A stretch of 64,000 nt of DNA. It comes from Devosia sp. GTDB lineage: Bacteria > Pseudomonadota > Alphaproteobacteria > Rhizobiales > Devosiaceae. Position numbers and translations under genes: made by a program. Location of the stretch: NCBI RefSeq assembly GCF_017307495.1, contig NZ_JAFKHE010000019.1, positions 62,001 through 126,000 of the forward strand, read 5' to 3'. Positions 30,399-39,628 of this stretch are shown in pieces. A model generated the notes under the pieces. It saw nothing but the letters and a program-made list of their open reading frames with translations. It did no database searches and was not told where the DNA came from. Positions within the stretch are counted from its first letter, which is position 1. Each line of letters opens with the position of its first letter.

Positions 30399-31435
30399 CC
30401 TCCCAGCGCCTTGTTCACGGCCGGCTTCACCACGGTTCCGAACAGCTCGATCGCCTTCATCACCTTGTCATGGGGCAGGGTGCCGACGCTCAGCTGCAGG
30501 CCGAAGCGATCATGCTTGAACCACTCGTGCTGCATCAGGATCTTGTCGATGACCTGTTGCGGCGATCCCATGAAGTAGGCGCCCGAAGGGCTGGCGCCCG
30601 CCTCGAACTGGGCGCGGGTGCCGGGGGGCCAGCCACGCTCGCGGCCGATGCGGCTCATGGCTTCGTGGTGGGCCGGAAACGCGATATCGAGCGCGTCCTG
30701 GGAATTTTCGGCGATGAAGCCGTGCGAGGAGATGCCGATGGGCAGCTTGCTCACGTCGTGGCCGACCTTCTCGGCCGTCATCCGGTAGAGCTGGGTGAAC
30801 TGCTGGAAGGCTTCGGGATTGCCGCCGATGATGGCGATCATCAAGGGCAGCCCGTAGTAGGCGGCGCGAGCGACGGAATTGGGGGTGCCGCCGACGGCAA
30901 TCCAGAGCGGCAGCGGATCCTGGATCGGCTTGGGATAGATGGCGATGCCGGGGATCGGCTTGGTGTGCTCGGAGCCGGGCCAGTTGACCTTGCCGCCCTT
31001 GCGGATCTCGAGCAGCTCGGCGAGCTTTTCCTCGAACAGCGCGTCGTAGTGGTCGAGCTCGTAGCCGAACAGGGGGAAGCTTTCGATGAACGAGCCGCGA
31101 CCGGCCATGATCTCGGCGCGGCCGTTCGACAGCAGGTCGAGGGTGGAGAACTGCTGGTAGACGCGGATCGGGTCGTCCGAGCTCAGCACGGTGACGGCGG
31201 TGGAGAGGCGGATGCGCTTGGTCACCGCGGCCGCCGCCGCAAGGATGGTGACCGGCGCCGAGGCGACATAGTCCGGGCGGTGGTGTTCGCCAAGGCCATA
31301 GAAATCGAGCCCGACTTCGTCGGCGAGCTTGATCTCCTCGAGCAGGTCGCGAAGCCGCTCGGCGGGGGACTGCAGCCTGCCGCCGTTCAACTGGTCGGGG
31401 GTGTTCTCGGCGAAGGAGTAAAGACCGATCTGCAT
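30395..31435 (-). CDS. LLM-class flavin-dependent oxidoreductase (luciferase-like)
   Basis: A 346-residue TIM-barrel flavoprotein of the bacterial luciferase-like family. Recognisable blocks are [63 protein letters not shown] and [16 protein letters not shown]. Members are reduced-flavin monooxygenases or F420/FMN reductases; the substrate is unknown. The ATG at 31435 is preferred over a GTG at 31444. The gene overlaps the GST stop codon by three bases. Confidence 0.9.
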   Translation of the reverse strand: MQIGLYSFAENTPDQLNGGRLQSPAERLRDLLEEIKLADEVGLDFYGLGEHHRPDYVASAPVTILAAAAAVTKRIRLSTAVTVLSSDDPIRVYQQFSTLDLLSNGRAEIMAGRGSFIESFPLFGYELDHYDALFEEKLAELLEIRKGGKVNWPGSEHTKPIPGIAIYPKPIQDPLPLWIAVGGTPNSVARAAYYGLPLMIAIIGGNPEAFQQFTQLYRMTAEKVGHDVSKLPIGISSHGFIAENSQDALDIAFPAHHEAMSRIGRERGWPPGTRAQFEAGASPSGAYFMGSPQQVIDKILMQHEWFKHDRFGLQLSVGTLPHDKVMKAIELFGTVVKPAVNKALGG

Positions 31436-31508
31436 GGCGCGCACCTCATGTATTGCGCCCTACATGGCCGTGCATTCGGGCCGAAGCAAGAACGCACAGC
31501 CCTGTAAC

Positions 31509-32192
31509 TCAAACGTTGCTGCCAGGCACGTAGGCGTCGGCAACCGGCCGCGCGGTGCTCGAAGAGGGAGCAGGCGCTCCGGCCTGGCGGTGAATCTCAT
31601 CCACCAGTGCCTGCGGCAGCTTCAGCTTGAAGGCGAGCGCTTCGAGGTAGCTGCGCTCGGTGGCCGTATCCGGCTTCATCGCGACCAGCGAGGCGGCGTA
31701 GATCTCTGATGCATGCTCCGGGGTGTCGGCGCGGGCGACGACGGCGTCGATGTTGAGCGGGCTCGCCAGTTCGTCGAAGACGAAGGCCTTCTCCTCGGCC
31801 GAAAGCGGCATCGTCTCGAGCCTGGCAAAGATGCGTTCCTTTTCCTCGGCGTCGATCTGGCCGTCGGCCTTGGCGGCGGCGATCATGGCGCGGACGAGGG
31901 TCTTGCCCAGTTCCTCCTGCTGGTAGGCGGCCTGGGGCGGCGGCACGAAGGCATCCTGGGACGAGGCCGCGGCACCCGACTGCTGCTCCTTCTGATACTG
32001 CTGCCAGGCCGAATAGGCGAGGCCGCCAACCGCGGCCACGGCGCCAACCTTGGCCACATTGCCGACCAGCTTGCCGAGCCCGCCGCCCGAGAGGAGCATG
32101 CCGGCGGCGAGGCCTGCCGCCCCGGTCATCGCGGTCCGCTGGGCGTTGGGGTCGGTCTGCAGGGCCTTGATGATGCCGTCGATGTTGAACAT
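31509..32192 (-). CDS. DUF533 / TerB-like protein
   Basis: A 227-residue protein. The N-terminus (residues 20-65) is Gly/Ala-rich and hydrophobic (GAAGLAAGMLLSGGG, GAVAAVGGLAYSAW), possibly membrane-associated. The C-terminal half (about 100-210) is a TerB-type helical domain with VRAMIAAAKADGQIDAEEKERIF, the acidic metal-binding segment seen in tellurite-resistance-like DUF533 proteins. Function unknown. The start at 32192 begins MFNIDGIIKALQ, as in the family; the frame extends upstream without family features. Confidence 0.87.
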   Translation of the reverse strand: MFNIDGIIKALQTDPNAQRTAMTGAAGLAAGMLLSGGGLGKLVGNVAKVGAVAAVGGLAYSAWQQYQKEQQSGAAASSQDAFVPPPQAAYQQEELGKTLVRAMIAAAKADGQIDAEEKERIFARLETMPLSAEEKAFVFDELASPLNIDAVVARADTPEHASEIYAASLVAMKPDTATERSYLEALAFKLKLPQALVDEIHRQAGAPAPSSSTARPVADAYVPGSNV

Positions 32193-32310
32193 GGCGCACT
32201 CCCGGTTATCTCGTCCCTCGCAATTAGGTACGGCGCCGCCGCGACGCAAGGATGACACGTCGGCGCAGTGCGCAGCGGCGCGCCGCGTGGTCAGCCGGGG
32301 TCGCCAAGGC

Positions 32311-32340
32311 AAAAAAGGTCCCGGCGGGTGCCGGGACCTT
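32311..32340 (-). terminator. Rho-independent terminator for the Ala/Pro/Thr-rich membrane protein gene
   Basis: On the minus strand an 11-pair stem (aaggtcccggc / gccgggacctt, loop of four) is followed directly by a run of T (complement of aaaa at 32311-32314). It lies about 75 bases past the stop of the minus-strand gene at 32413. Confidence 0.8.
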
Positions 32341-32412
32341 AAGGTCGCCTCGGAGGGAGGGCCGAGGCCGGACGGGTACCCGTCCGCTATTGTTGGTCTT
32401 GCGATGCCTGGG

Positions 32413-32820
32413 TTACTGCGCCGGCGTCGTCGCCGGAGCCGCCGGAGCGGTGGTGGCGGGAGCCGCCGGGGCCGGGGTGGTGGCCGGGGCAGTGTTGTCA
32501 GCCGGCGCGGCCGGAGCCGTGCTGGTCGACGGAGCCATCGGGGTCGCTTCAGTGCCGGTCGCCGGCGCCTGTGTCATCGGGGTCGCCGGCTGCGTCGTCG
32601 TCGCAGGGGCTTCAATCGCCGGAGTGTTGTTCACAGTGGTCGAAGTGGTGGACGGACCGGAGTTGGCCGAGAAGACCAGATAGCCGATCGCCAGAAGGGC
32701 CAGTGCCACGATGATGCCGACGAACCAGCCGGTTGCGCTCGATTCACGGGTGTAGGTCGTGGACGTGCGCTTAAGCCCGTCATCGGTCGTATAGACGGTA
32801 TCGCGTTCGGGGACAGCCAT
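32413..32820 (-). CDS. Membrane protein with Ala/Pro/Thr-rich tail
   Basis: A 135-residue protein: a short charged N-terminus (MAVPERDTVYTTDDGLKRT), one membrane segment (GWFVGIIVALALLAIGYLVF, about residues 30-49), then a low-complexity tail of about 80 residues made of Ala, Pro and Thr. The tail is expected to be periplasmic and disordered. I recognise no family with a known function. The ATG at 32820 has an AAGGAG site. It is monocistronic, with its own terminator. Confidence 0.7.
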   Translation of the reverse strand: MAVPERDTVYTTDDGLKRTSTTYTRESSATGWFVGIIVALALLAIGYLVFSANSGPSTTSTTVNNTPAIEAPATTTQPATPMTQAPATGTEATPMAPSTSTAPAAPADNTAPATTPAPAAPATTAPAAPATTPAQ

Positions 32821-32951
32821 GGTCAAGCTCCTTTGTTTGAGTACCGTATGGCCGCAAGAACGCGGTAGCCGCGGGAAACGTTCCCGGACGCCGGATCATT
32901 TGCGATCCCGACTCAGCCAGCCGCCGCAAATACCTGAGGCTGATGGCAATC

Positions 32952-33539
32952 TCACTGTGCCGGCGATGAAGAAAGTCTGTCGTTGTCCGCGGGACTTTCC
33001 GACGATTTTGTCGGTTTGACCGCCTTGGGGCCCTTGCCGATGGTCTTGGTCTGCGCCGACACCCGGTCGATGTAGGCGAGGAACAGCGCCGACACCACGA
33101 AGGCGAGGTGGATCAGCGTGTACCACATCAGGTGCTCGGTGGTCTGGGTGTTCACGTTGAGGAAGATCTGCAGCAGGTGGATCGAGGAGATGGCCACGAT
33201 CGTCGAGGCTACCTTGATCTTGAGCGAACCGGCATCGATCTCGCCGAGCCAGTGCACCGAGTTCTCGTCGTCGAAGCGCGAGACGTAGTTCTCGTAGCCC
33301 GAGATGATCACCATCACCACGAGGCTCGCAACGAGCGCGGCGTCGATCAGGCCGAGCATCTTGAGGATCGCATCGGCTTCCCCGATGTCGAAGACGTGGC
33401 TGATGAAGTCCCACAGCTTGACGCCGAACGTGGCGGCGTACACCGCCAGCGCCACGGCGAGGCCGAGGTAGAACAGGACCAGGACCCAGCGGGAGGCAAG
33501 GATCACTCCCTCGATGATCAGTTCGAGACGCTTGGGCAT
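32952..33539 (-). CDS. UPF0114 (TIGR00645/YqhA-type) membrane protein
   Basis: A 195-residue inner-membrane protein with four predicted helices. The opening KRLELIIEGVILASRWVLVL and the block VVMVIISGYENYVSRFD are typical of UPF0114/YqhA. The C-terminus is a charged cytoplasmic tail. The function of the family is unknown. The ATG at 33539 fits the family start; the frame extends to 33572 with unrelated residues. Confidence 0.9.
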   Translation of the reverse strand: MPKRLELIIEGVILASRWVLVLFYLGLAVALAVYAATFGVKLWDFISHVFDIGEADAILKMLGLIDAALVASLVVMVIISGYENYVSRFDDENSVHWLGEIDAGSLKIKVASTIVAISSIHLLQIFLNVNTQTTEHLMWYTLIHLAFVVSALFLAYIDRVSAQTKTIGKGPKAVKPTKSSESPADNDRLSSSPAQ

Positions 33540-33625
33540 GCTGGCTCCGCTGGTTGTCGGACCGCAAGGCATAGAGGAAACATGCGGCCACGCAAGTGGA
33601 TGGTGTGCCGCAGGGCAAACAGAAA

Positions 33626-33648
33626 GGGCCGGGAATGATCCCGGCCCC
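33626..33648 (-). terminator. Terminator after the OmpA-family gene
   Basis: On the minus strand, a stem gggccggga / tcccggccc with loop tcat, followed by tttctgttt. It lies about 25 bases past the OmpA-family stop codon. Confidence 0.75.
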
Positions 33649-33672
33649 TGATCGTTTGCGGATGCGGCGCGC

Positions 33673-36159
33673 CTAGTTGTTGGCCAGGGTCACCAGCGGG
33701 GTGATGCGCTTCAGCACCACACGGCGGTTGAGCGGCTCGGCAGCCTGCGTCTTCACCTTCAGGTAGCGCTCGCCATAGCCCTGGGTAACCAGGTTCTCCG
33801 GCGGCACGTCGTAGAAGTCGGTGAGGATGCGGGCGACGGTCGCGGCGCGGGCATCGGACAGGATCAGGTTGGACTGGTCGCTGCCGACGGCGTCGGTATG
33901 GCCTTCGATGAGGAAGACCTCGCCCGGGTTCTTGTCGAGCAGCTTCAGCATGGCGTTTGCCACCTTGCTGAGGGCCCCGACCTGGCTGCGCGAGATGGTC
34001 GCCGCACCGGTGTCGAAGGTGAGGCTGCCCACTTCGACGCGGCGGACGGAGTCGCGCAGGCGGGCCGAACGCTTCACGTCCTCGATCGTGTAGATCTTGC
34101 GGACGCGCTCCACCGGGGGCTCGCCGAAGAAGTCCTCGACGTCGGCCTCGTCGGCATAGTCAGCGTCGAGCACGTAGTCGCGGATCGGGATGGTGAGACG
34201 CAGCGGCGGCAGGTCGTCGCCCGGGTCACGCCAGTTGGTGAAGTAGTCGGCGTCGTTGTAGTTGCGCTCGTCATACGAGGCCAGGATGTACTCGCGACCG
34301 TCCGGCATGATGCGCGAACGGCGCAGCACGTTGCCCCAGCGATCACGGATGGTGACGATCTGCACGCCGTTCGGGCGTTCGATGGTCTCCTTCACGCGGC
34401 CGTTGGACAGGCGCTCGTAGTAGACCTGGTCGGCGTCGCCGTCGCGGATGCGGTCGAAGTCCTGACCCGGGTTCGAGATCACCAGGTTGATGCCAACCTG
34501 GAAGATGAAGCCCGAGTTCGTATAGTTGTTGCCACCCGGCGGGGGGGTGGCCGGACCGTTGCCGCCCGGCTTGCCACCATTGTTGTTCGTCGTGTTGTTG
34601 TTGGTGGTGTTGTTCACCGTGGTGGTGGTGTTGGTGACATTGGTGACGTTGGTCACGTTCGTCACATTGTTGATGATGGTGACGTTCTGCGGCACCTCGA
34701 TCGGGGGCAGCGCATTGGCCTGGATCTGCTCGCCCTGGACCTTGGCGATGTCCTGCACGGGAGCAACCGCGATGTCGGCTTGCGCCGCCTTGTCGCTGGC
34801 CGGCGGCGGCGCCGCGGGCTCGGCTGGGGCGGCCGGCTGTTCGGCCGCCGGCTGACCAGCAGCGGACTCGGTGGTCACGTCCTTGGAGCTGTCCAGCACG
34901 GGGGCCGCCTGCTCGGGCTTCACCGTTTCCGGCAGCACTTCCAGGGCCTGCGGCGTCACGTCCACGTTGGCACCCGGCAGGTCGGCGATCGGCGGCGGTG
35001 CCGGCTGCGCGGGAGCGGCAAGCTCCGGCACCGGGGGCAGGGTGATGTTGTTCTGCGCCAGGCACTGGGCAACGTCATTCACGCCGAGCACGGCGCACAG
35101 GTCGGCGAACTGCTTGTTGGCTGCGTCGATGGTCGACTGGCCGGCGGGATCGCCGTTCTGCAACTGGCCGATACCGACGTTGTACAGTTCGACGGCCGTG
35201 TTGAGCTGGTCGAGCGCCGCCTGCTCCGGATTGGCAGCGTTGGCGTCCGCCGGCTGATCGGCGGGACCAGCCTCCGTCGGCTGTTCGGCGGCGGGCGCCG
35301 GCTGCTGCGCGGCAGCGGGCTGTTCCGCCGGAGCGGGCTGTTCGGCGGGAGCGGGCTGCTCGGCCGGGGCCGGCTGCTCGGTCGGTGCGGGCTGCTCGGC
35401 GGGTGCGGGCTGCTCAGCTGCCGGAGGGGCCGGGAGCGGCGGAAGATCCTGGCCGATGCACGACTTCACGTCCGGGTAGCCGTTGGCGAGGCAGAGCTGC
35501 TCGATCTTTGCGGCGGCAGCGTCGGCCTTGGCCTTGGCGGCGGCATAGTCGGTGGCAGCGAGGTTCAGGGCGGCCTGGTAGTCGTTCACGGCAGCCTGGA
35601 GCTCGGCCACGAACTGGGCCTGTGCATCGGTCGCGGCTTGCGCGTCGGCAGCGGCCTTGGCGTCGGCGGCAGCCTTGGCGTCCGCAGCGGCCTGCGCGTC
35701 GGCGGCAGCCTTGGCGTCTGCGGCGGCCTGCGCGTCGGCGGCAGCCTTGGCGTCTGCGGCAGCCTGTGCGTCTGCGGCAGCCTTGGCATCTGCGGCAGCC
35801 TGTGCGTCGGCGGCAGCCTTGGCATCTGCGGCAGCCTGCGCGTCGGCTGCAGCCTTGGCGTCTGCAGCGGCCTGCGCGTCGGCGGCAGCCTTGTCCGCAG
35901 CGGCCTTGTCATCGGCCGGGGGGGCAGCGGCGGGCTTGCCGCCGGTGATTGCCGCAATGCATTCCTCGACGCTGGCATAGCCGTTCACGATGCAGGCTTC
36001 CTTCAAAGCCTGCTCGGCATTGGCGATGGCGTCGGCGTCGCCGGACGCCTGGGCGTCCTGCAGGGCCTGGTATTCGGCCTGCTGCGCGAACGCGGCGCTG
36101 GGCACCAATGCGAGAACGGCGAGACTGGTGCCGGTGAGGAGCCAGTTTCGAATGCGCAT
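33673..36159 (-). CDS. Large OmpA-family protein with TolA-like and Asn/Thr-rich repeats
   Basis: An 828-residue exported protein. Residues 1-25 are a signal peptide ending AFA. A short Cys-containing domain follows (CIVNGYASVEECI), then 15 near-perfect hexads AAADAQ/AAADAK at 91-180 (TolA-like helix), a second Cys domain (CLANGYPDVKSCIG), a Glu-Gln-Pro-Ala repeat block, a third related Cys domain (CAVLGVNDVAQCL), and an Asn/Thr/Val stretch (NNVTNVTNVTN...). The C-terminal third has a predicted beta part and, in the last about 120 residues, an OmpA domain with LIEGHTDAVGSDQSN and LSDARAATV, which binds peptidoglycan. It likely spans outer membrane to cell wall. The frame is open to 36441, but the signal peptide fixes the start. 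Confidence 0.9.
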   Translation of the reverse strand: MRIRNWLLTGTSLAVLALVPSAAFAQQAEYQALQDAQASGDADAIANAEQALKEACIVNGYASVEECIAAITGGKPAAAPPADDKAAADKAAADAQAAADAKAAADAQAAADAKAAADAQAAADAKAAADAQAAADAKAAADAQAAADAKAAADAQAAADAKAAADAKAAADAQAATDAQAQFVAELQAAVNDYQAALNLAATDYAAAKAKADAAAAKIEQLCLANGYPDVKSCIGQDLPPLPAPPAAEQPAPAEQPAPTEQPAPAEQPAPAEQPAPAEQPAAAQQPAPAAEQPTEAGPADQPADANAANPEQAALDQLNTAVELYNVGIGQLQNGDPAGQSTIDAANKQFADLCAVLGVNDVAQCLAQNNITLPPVPELAAPAQPAPPPIADLPGANVDVTPQALEVLPETVKPEQAAPVLDSSKDVTTESAAGQPAAEQPAAPAEPAAPPPASDKAAQADIAVAPVQDIAKVQGEQIQANALPPIEVPQNVTIINNVTNVTNVTNVTNTTTTVNNTTNNNTTNNNGGKPGGNGPATPPPGGNNYTNSGFIFQVGINLVISNPGQDFDRIRDGDADQVYYERLSNGRVKETIERPNGVQIVTIRDRWGNVLRRSRIMPDGREYILASYDERNYNDADYFTNWRDPGDDLPPLRLTIPIRDYVLDADYADEADVEDFFGEPPVERVRKIYTIEDVKRSARLRDSVRRVEVGSLTFDTGAATISRSQVGALSKVANAMLKLLDKNPGEVFLIEGHTDAVGSDQSNLILSDARAATVARILTDFYDVPPENLVTQGYGERYLKVKTQAAEPLNRRVVLKRITPLVTLANN
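35620..35889 (-). repeat. Tandem repeat coding for AAADA(Q/K) hexads
   Basis: About 15 copies of an 18-base unit, best seen as a 36-base double unit coding AAADAQAAADAK, within the OmpA-family gene. Units differ by silent changes (gcgtcg, gcgtct, gcatct), so the array is coding and constrained, not a CRISPR array. Such arrays can vary in length between strains by slippage. Confidence 0.9.
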
Positions 36160-36468
36160 GGGTCTTGTCCTTTTTTTGGAGTCAATTGTTTCGTGAAGTG
36201 ACGCTGTGCTGCTGAACCGGACCTGAACGGCGCCGGCAGGCCTTCCGCAGTTGTCGACATACCCCCGTCGGATACCCAAACTCCTCAAGCGAATCCCGGT
36301 TCCCGACGCGCCGACAGGATGTGGCAATCGTGGCACGAGTGCGACCCCCTGGCTGCTCGTCGGCGGCCGGGGACCGGCAATTGCGCCCCGCTGGACGAAA
36401 CCGGCGGCATCGGGCTTGGGGCGCCACGCGCGCCATGGCATTGCTCTGTGGCATCGAGGAAGAGCGTC
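36160..36468. other. 309-base gap between divergent genes
   Basis: Separates the OmpA-family gene (minus) and the TauE/SafE gene (plus), so it should hold both promoters. Next to the OmpA start there is an A-rich, ribosome-binding-like stretch (AAAAAAAGGACAAG on the minus strand). I see no hairpin, repeat or further gene, and cannot assign promoter boxes with confidence. Confidence 0.4.
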
Positions 36469-37293
36469 GTGGACCTAATCGTTACCTACTGGCCGTTCGT
36501 CGCGGGGCTGCTCGCGACGGGGATCATCTCCGGCATTGCTGCCGGGCTGCTCGGCATCGGCGGCGGCGCCATCATCGTGCCGGCGCTCGCCACCAGCCTG
36601 CAACTGATGGGCTATGACGGAGACGTGGTGCAGCACGTGGCGGTCGGCACCTCGCTGGCCATCATCATCCCGACCGGCATCGCCAGCGCGCGGGCCCACG
36701 ACAGGCGGGGCGCGGTGGATCGGGAGGTGCTAAAGCTGTGGGCGCCGGTGATCGTCGCTGCGACCCTGCTGGGCGGGCTGATGGCGGGCCTCTATTCCGG
36801 CAACGTGCTGCGTATCGTGTTCGGCGTCATGGCCCTGTTCATCGCGGCCAACATCCTGCTGCCGTTCCAGGAGCGGTTGATGGGCCATCTCGGCGGCTCG
36901 CCGCTGACGCACCGGATCTCGGCGGCGGTGGTCGGCTACGTCTCGGCGCTGATGGGCGTCGGCGGTGGCTCGCTCAGCGTGCCAACGCTCCACGCCTTCG
37001 GCGCCAGCATGCACAAGGCGGTGGGGACGGGCGCGGCCATCGGCGTATTCATCGCGCTGTCGGGCACGCTGGGCTTCATCGTATCGGGCTGGAGCGTCGC
37101 CGACCGGCCGCCGCTGAGCCTGGGCTATATCAGCCTGCCGGCGCTGGTGCTGATCGGGGTGACGGCCGCGCTGTGCGCCCCGTTCGGCGCGGCGTTGGCG
37201 CACCGGCTGCAGCAGCGGACGCTGAAGCTGGCGTTCGCCGCCTTCCTCGCCTTCGTCGGCCTGAACATGCTCTGGAAGGTGCTGGCGGGGTAG
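36469..37293 (+). CDS. TauE/SafE-family permease
   Basis: A 274-residue inner-membrane protein with eight predicted helices in two halves. The repeat motifs are GIAAGLLGIGGGAIIVPAL and GVGGGSLSVPTL, the two diagnostic Gly-rich loops of the TauE/SafE (former DUF81) family, which exports sulfite or sulfoacetate-type anions. The GTG at 36469 is preceded by GAGGAAG and places the first helix at the N-terminus; a longer open frame upstream lacks membrane features. No sulfur metabolism gene is adjacent, so the substrate is open. Confidence 0.9.
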   Translation: MDLIVTYWPFVAGLLATGIISGIAAGLLGIGGGAIIVPALATSLQLMGYDGDVVQHVAVGTSLAIIIPTGIASARAHDRRGAVDREVLKLWAPVIVAATLLGGLMAGLYSGNVLRIVFGVMALFIAANILLPFQERLMGHLGGSPLTHRISAAVVGYVSALMGVGGGSLSVPTLHAFGASMHKAVGTGAAIGVFIALSGTLGFIVSGWSVADRPPLSLGYISLPALVLIGVTAALCAPFGAALAHRLQQRTLKLAFAAFLAFVGLNMLWKVLAG

Positions 37294-37299
37294 GGCGGA

Positions 37300-37412
37300 C
37301 CTCGCGATCTGCCTCCCTCCCCTTTGAGGGGAGGGATCGAGGTGGGGGTGGCGCGGCGATCATCGATAGACCCCCGCCCCCAGCCCCTCCCCTCAAGGGG
37401 GAGGGGGCGACA
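37300..37412. repeat. Dispersed palindromic repeat, family B, two-stem copy
   Basis: Two hairpins built from ccctcccct/aggggaggg-type arms (stem one about 37315-37335; stem two about 37384-37407, with a one-base bulge) joined by a GC-rich spacer containing gcgatcatcgat. Part of it matches the element at 10665-10716 in opposite orientation. It sits between convergent genes and may act as a bidirectional terminator. Confidence 0.75.
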
Positions 37413-37424
37413 CTGCTCGGCAGC

Positions 37425-38156
37425 TTAGTGCGCCAGGTCCCAGGTGACCTGCACGTTGATCTGGAAGCTCAACTCGCCGCTGGCGATCGGCACGGCCGAG
37501 GGGGCTGCATCGGCGGCCGCCTTCATCATGTAGGGCTGGGGCTGGGTGTAGCCCTGGCTTTCGGCGATGTTGCGGATGGTGCCGAGCTTCTCGCCGGCGG
37601 CGCCGGCGTACAGCTCGGCCTTTTCCCGGGCGTCGGCGAACGCTTCCTTGCGGGCCTCGTCGTAGAGCTTGCTGGGGTCGGCGACCGAGAAGCTGATGCC
37701 GTTGATGGTGTTGGCGCCGACGTTGACCGCCTTGTCGAGCACGCCGCCGAGGCTGGCGAGGTCACGGACGCGCACGCTCACGTTGTTGAACACCTGGTAG
37801 CCGGTGATCTTGGGCGGCAGCTGGTAGCCGTTGGCGTCGCGGGCATCGGAATAGACGTAGTTCGGGTTCACCGAGAAGCCGGAGGTCTGGATGTCGCGGG
37901 CCTCGATGCCGGCGGCCTTCAGCGTGTCGAGCAGGTCGGCCATGGCCTTGGTGTTGGCGTCGAGCGCCTCGCGCGCCGTGGCGCCCTGGGTGGTGACCCC
38001 CGAATTGATGAAGGCGGTATCGGGCGTGGCCGTGACCTCGCCGAGGCCGCTGATCGAGATGGTGCCATTCATCGGGCTCTCCTGGGCAAGCACGGGGGCG
38101 GCGCTGAGCGCAGTCGCGAGCATGAAGGGGATGATTGCGGCGGTGAACGGACGCAT
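37425..38156 (-). CDS. SIMPL-domain (DUF541) secreted protein
   Basis: A 243-residue periplasmic or outer-envelope protein with a signal peptide (FTAAIIPFMLATALSAAPVLA). The mature part is one SIMPL/DUF541 domain: ISISGLGEVTATPDTAFINSGV, GIEARDIQTSGFSVNPNY and ANTINGISFSVADP are family hallmarks. Related proteins (BP26/OMP28 in Brucella, YggE in E. coli) form channel-like oligomers or ease oxidative stress; the exact role is not settled. The ATG at 38156 has an AGGAGA site. Confidence 0.92.
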   Translation of the reverse strand: MRPFTAAIIPFMLATALSAAPVLAQESPMNGTISISGLGEVTATPDTAFINSGVTTQGATAREALDANTKAMADLLDTLKAAGIEARDIQTSGFSVNPNYVYSDARDANGYQLPPKITGYQVFNNVSVRVRDLASLGGVLDKAVNVGANTINGISFSVADPSKLYDEARKEAFADAREKAELYAGAAGEKLGTIRNIAESQGYTQPQPYMMKAAADAAPSAVPIASGELSFQINVQVTWDLAH

Positions 38157-38385
38157 GCGTCTCTCCTGTTGGTGGCCTTCGACGGGGCGAACATGCCCGG
38201 CCAATCGGGTGTTAGTGCGGCATAGCTGAATGGGAATTGAACGCCGCTTCGTCAGGTGAGACGCCGCCTGCAGCCGGTTCCTTGGGACGAAATGGAACGA
38301 AAGTTCGAGGCACGTACCTCGACCCCGGCTGGACAGGGTTTGGAGCGACGGGTTAGGTAGCGGCCGCAAGAACCAGGGGGATGCC

Positions 38386-39540
38386 GTGGCCAATCCGATC
38401 GTTCCGTCCGAAGGGATTCTGCTGGGAAGAGCCCGGGTGCCGGGTCACGACCACCCGCGCCTCGTGACCGTGCGCGACGGGGACGTGATCGACATCACCT
38501 CGAGGACCGCGCCGACGGCGCGCGATATCGCCGAGATGGACGACCCGGCGGACTATGTCGGAACGACCATGGGCCCGGTCGTCGGCAGCCTTGATCGGCT
38601 GCTCGCCAATTCGTGGTCGGGCAAGACCAACCCGGCCGAGCCGTCGCTGCTGTCGCCGATCGACCTGCAGGCGGTGAAGGCGGCCGGCGTGACCTTCGTC
38701 GTCTCCCTGCTCGAGCGCGTGATCGAGGAGCAGGCGCGCGGCGACAAGGCCAGGTCGGAGGCGTTGCGCAAGGACATCCTGGGACTGATCGGCACCGATC
38801 TCAGCCAGCTCGTTCCCGGCTCCGAGACCGCCATGAAGGTCAAGGAGACGCTGATCGCGCGCGGCGTATGGAGCCAATACCTCGAGGTCGGCATCGGTCC
38901 AGATGCCGAGATCTTCACCAAGTGCCAGCCGATGGCGTCGGTGGGGTATGGCGCCGATGTCGGCATCCTGCCGATCTCGGAGTGGAACAATCCGGAGCCG
39001 GAAGTGGCGATGGTGGTCAACTCGCGCGGTACTATCGTTGGCGCCACGCTGGGCAACGACGTGAACCTGCGCGACGTCGAGGGGCGCTCGGCGCTCTTGC
39101 TCGGCAAGGCCAAGGACAACAATGCCTCGGCCTCGCTCGGGCCGTTCATCCGCCTGTTTGACGGCACGTTCACCCTCGAGACGGTCAAGCAGGCCGATAT
39201 CGCGCTCAACGTCACCGGCGAGGATGGGTTCGAGCTGACCGGCGTTTCCAACATGAGCCAGATCTCGCGCTCGCCCGAGGCGCTGGTGTCGTCGGCGATC
39301 GGCCGCCATCACCAGTACCCGGACGGATTCGTGCTCTACCTGGGCACCATGTTCGCGCCGGTGAAGGATCGCGGCGGCGCCGGCAAGGGCTTCACCCACA
39401 AGACCGGCGACGTGGTGTCGATCTCGACGCCCTCGCTCGGCACGCTCAGCAACACGGTGCGGCTCGCCACCGAGGCGGCGCCGTGGACCTACGGGGCAAG
39501 CCACCTGCTGCGCGACCTCGCCAGGGCGGGGCTGCTCTAG
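38386..39540 (+). CDS. Fumarylacetoacetate hydrolase-family protein, probably a 2-keto-3-deoxy-pentonate dehydratase
   Basis: A 384-residue FAH-family protein. The C-terminal FAH fold shows the metal-binding region (EVAMVVNSRGTIVGATLGND) and a GFELTGVSNMSQISRSPE segment. The long N-terminal part and the size resemble XylX-type 2-keto-3-deoxy-xylonate/arabinonate dehydratases. The gene downstream encodes an aldehyde dehydrogenase of the alpha-ketoglutarate semialdehyde type, giving the last two steps of a Weimberg-type pentose route; that pathway reading is inference. The GTG at 38386 is the only fitting start, preceded by CAGGGGG. Confidence 0.8.
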   Translation: MANPIVPSEGILLGRARVPGHDHPRLVTVRDGDVIDITSRTAPTARDIAEMDDPADYVGTTMGPVVGSLDRLLANSWSGKTNPAEPSLLSPIDLQAVKAAGVTFVVSLLERVIEEQARGDKARSEALRKDILGLIGTDLSQLVPGSETAMKVKETLIARGVWSQYLEVGIGPDAEIFTKCQPMASVGYGADVGILPISEWNNPEPEVAMVVNSRGTIVGATLGNDVNLRDVEGRSALLLGKAKDNNASASLGPFIRLFDGTFTLETVKQADIALNVTGEDGFELTGVSNMSQISRSPEALVSSAIGRHHQYPDGFVLYLGTMFAPVKDRGGAGKGFTHKTGDVVSISTPSLGTLSNTVRLATEAAPWTYGASHLLRDLARAGLL

Positions 39541-39544
39541 GCGG

Positions 39545-39565
39545 GACAAAAGTCACACTTTTGTC
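39545..39565. repeat. Short palindrome with AAAAGT/ACTTTT arms
   Basis: Arms gacaaaagt / acttttgtc around cac, four bases after the stop of the FAH-family gene and before the aldehyde dehydrogenase gene. It shares its core with the palindrome at 2189-2211. As a stem-loop in the transcript it could uncouple the two genes' expression. Confidence 0.55.
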
Positions 39566-39628
39566 GGGCGTGCTTGAGAACAGGACGCCGGCTGTGCAAA
39601 TACACGCCATCACATGAAGGAACCTCCG

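Noticed and set aside
35620..35889. CRISPR-like regular repeat array
   Set aside because: The units are contiguous 18- and 36-base repeats without unique spacers and lie inside a reading frame that codes for AAADA(Q/K) hexads.
33898..36201. A 767-codon open frame on the plus strand
   Set aside because: It mirrors the OmpA-family gene; its Gly/Leu/Arg repeats are the complement of the coding repeats.
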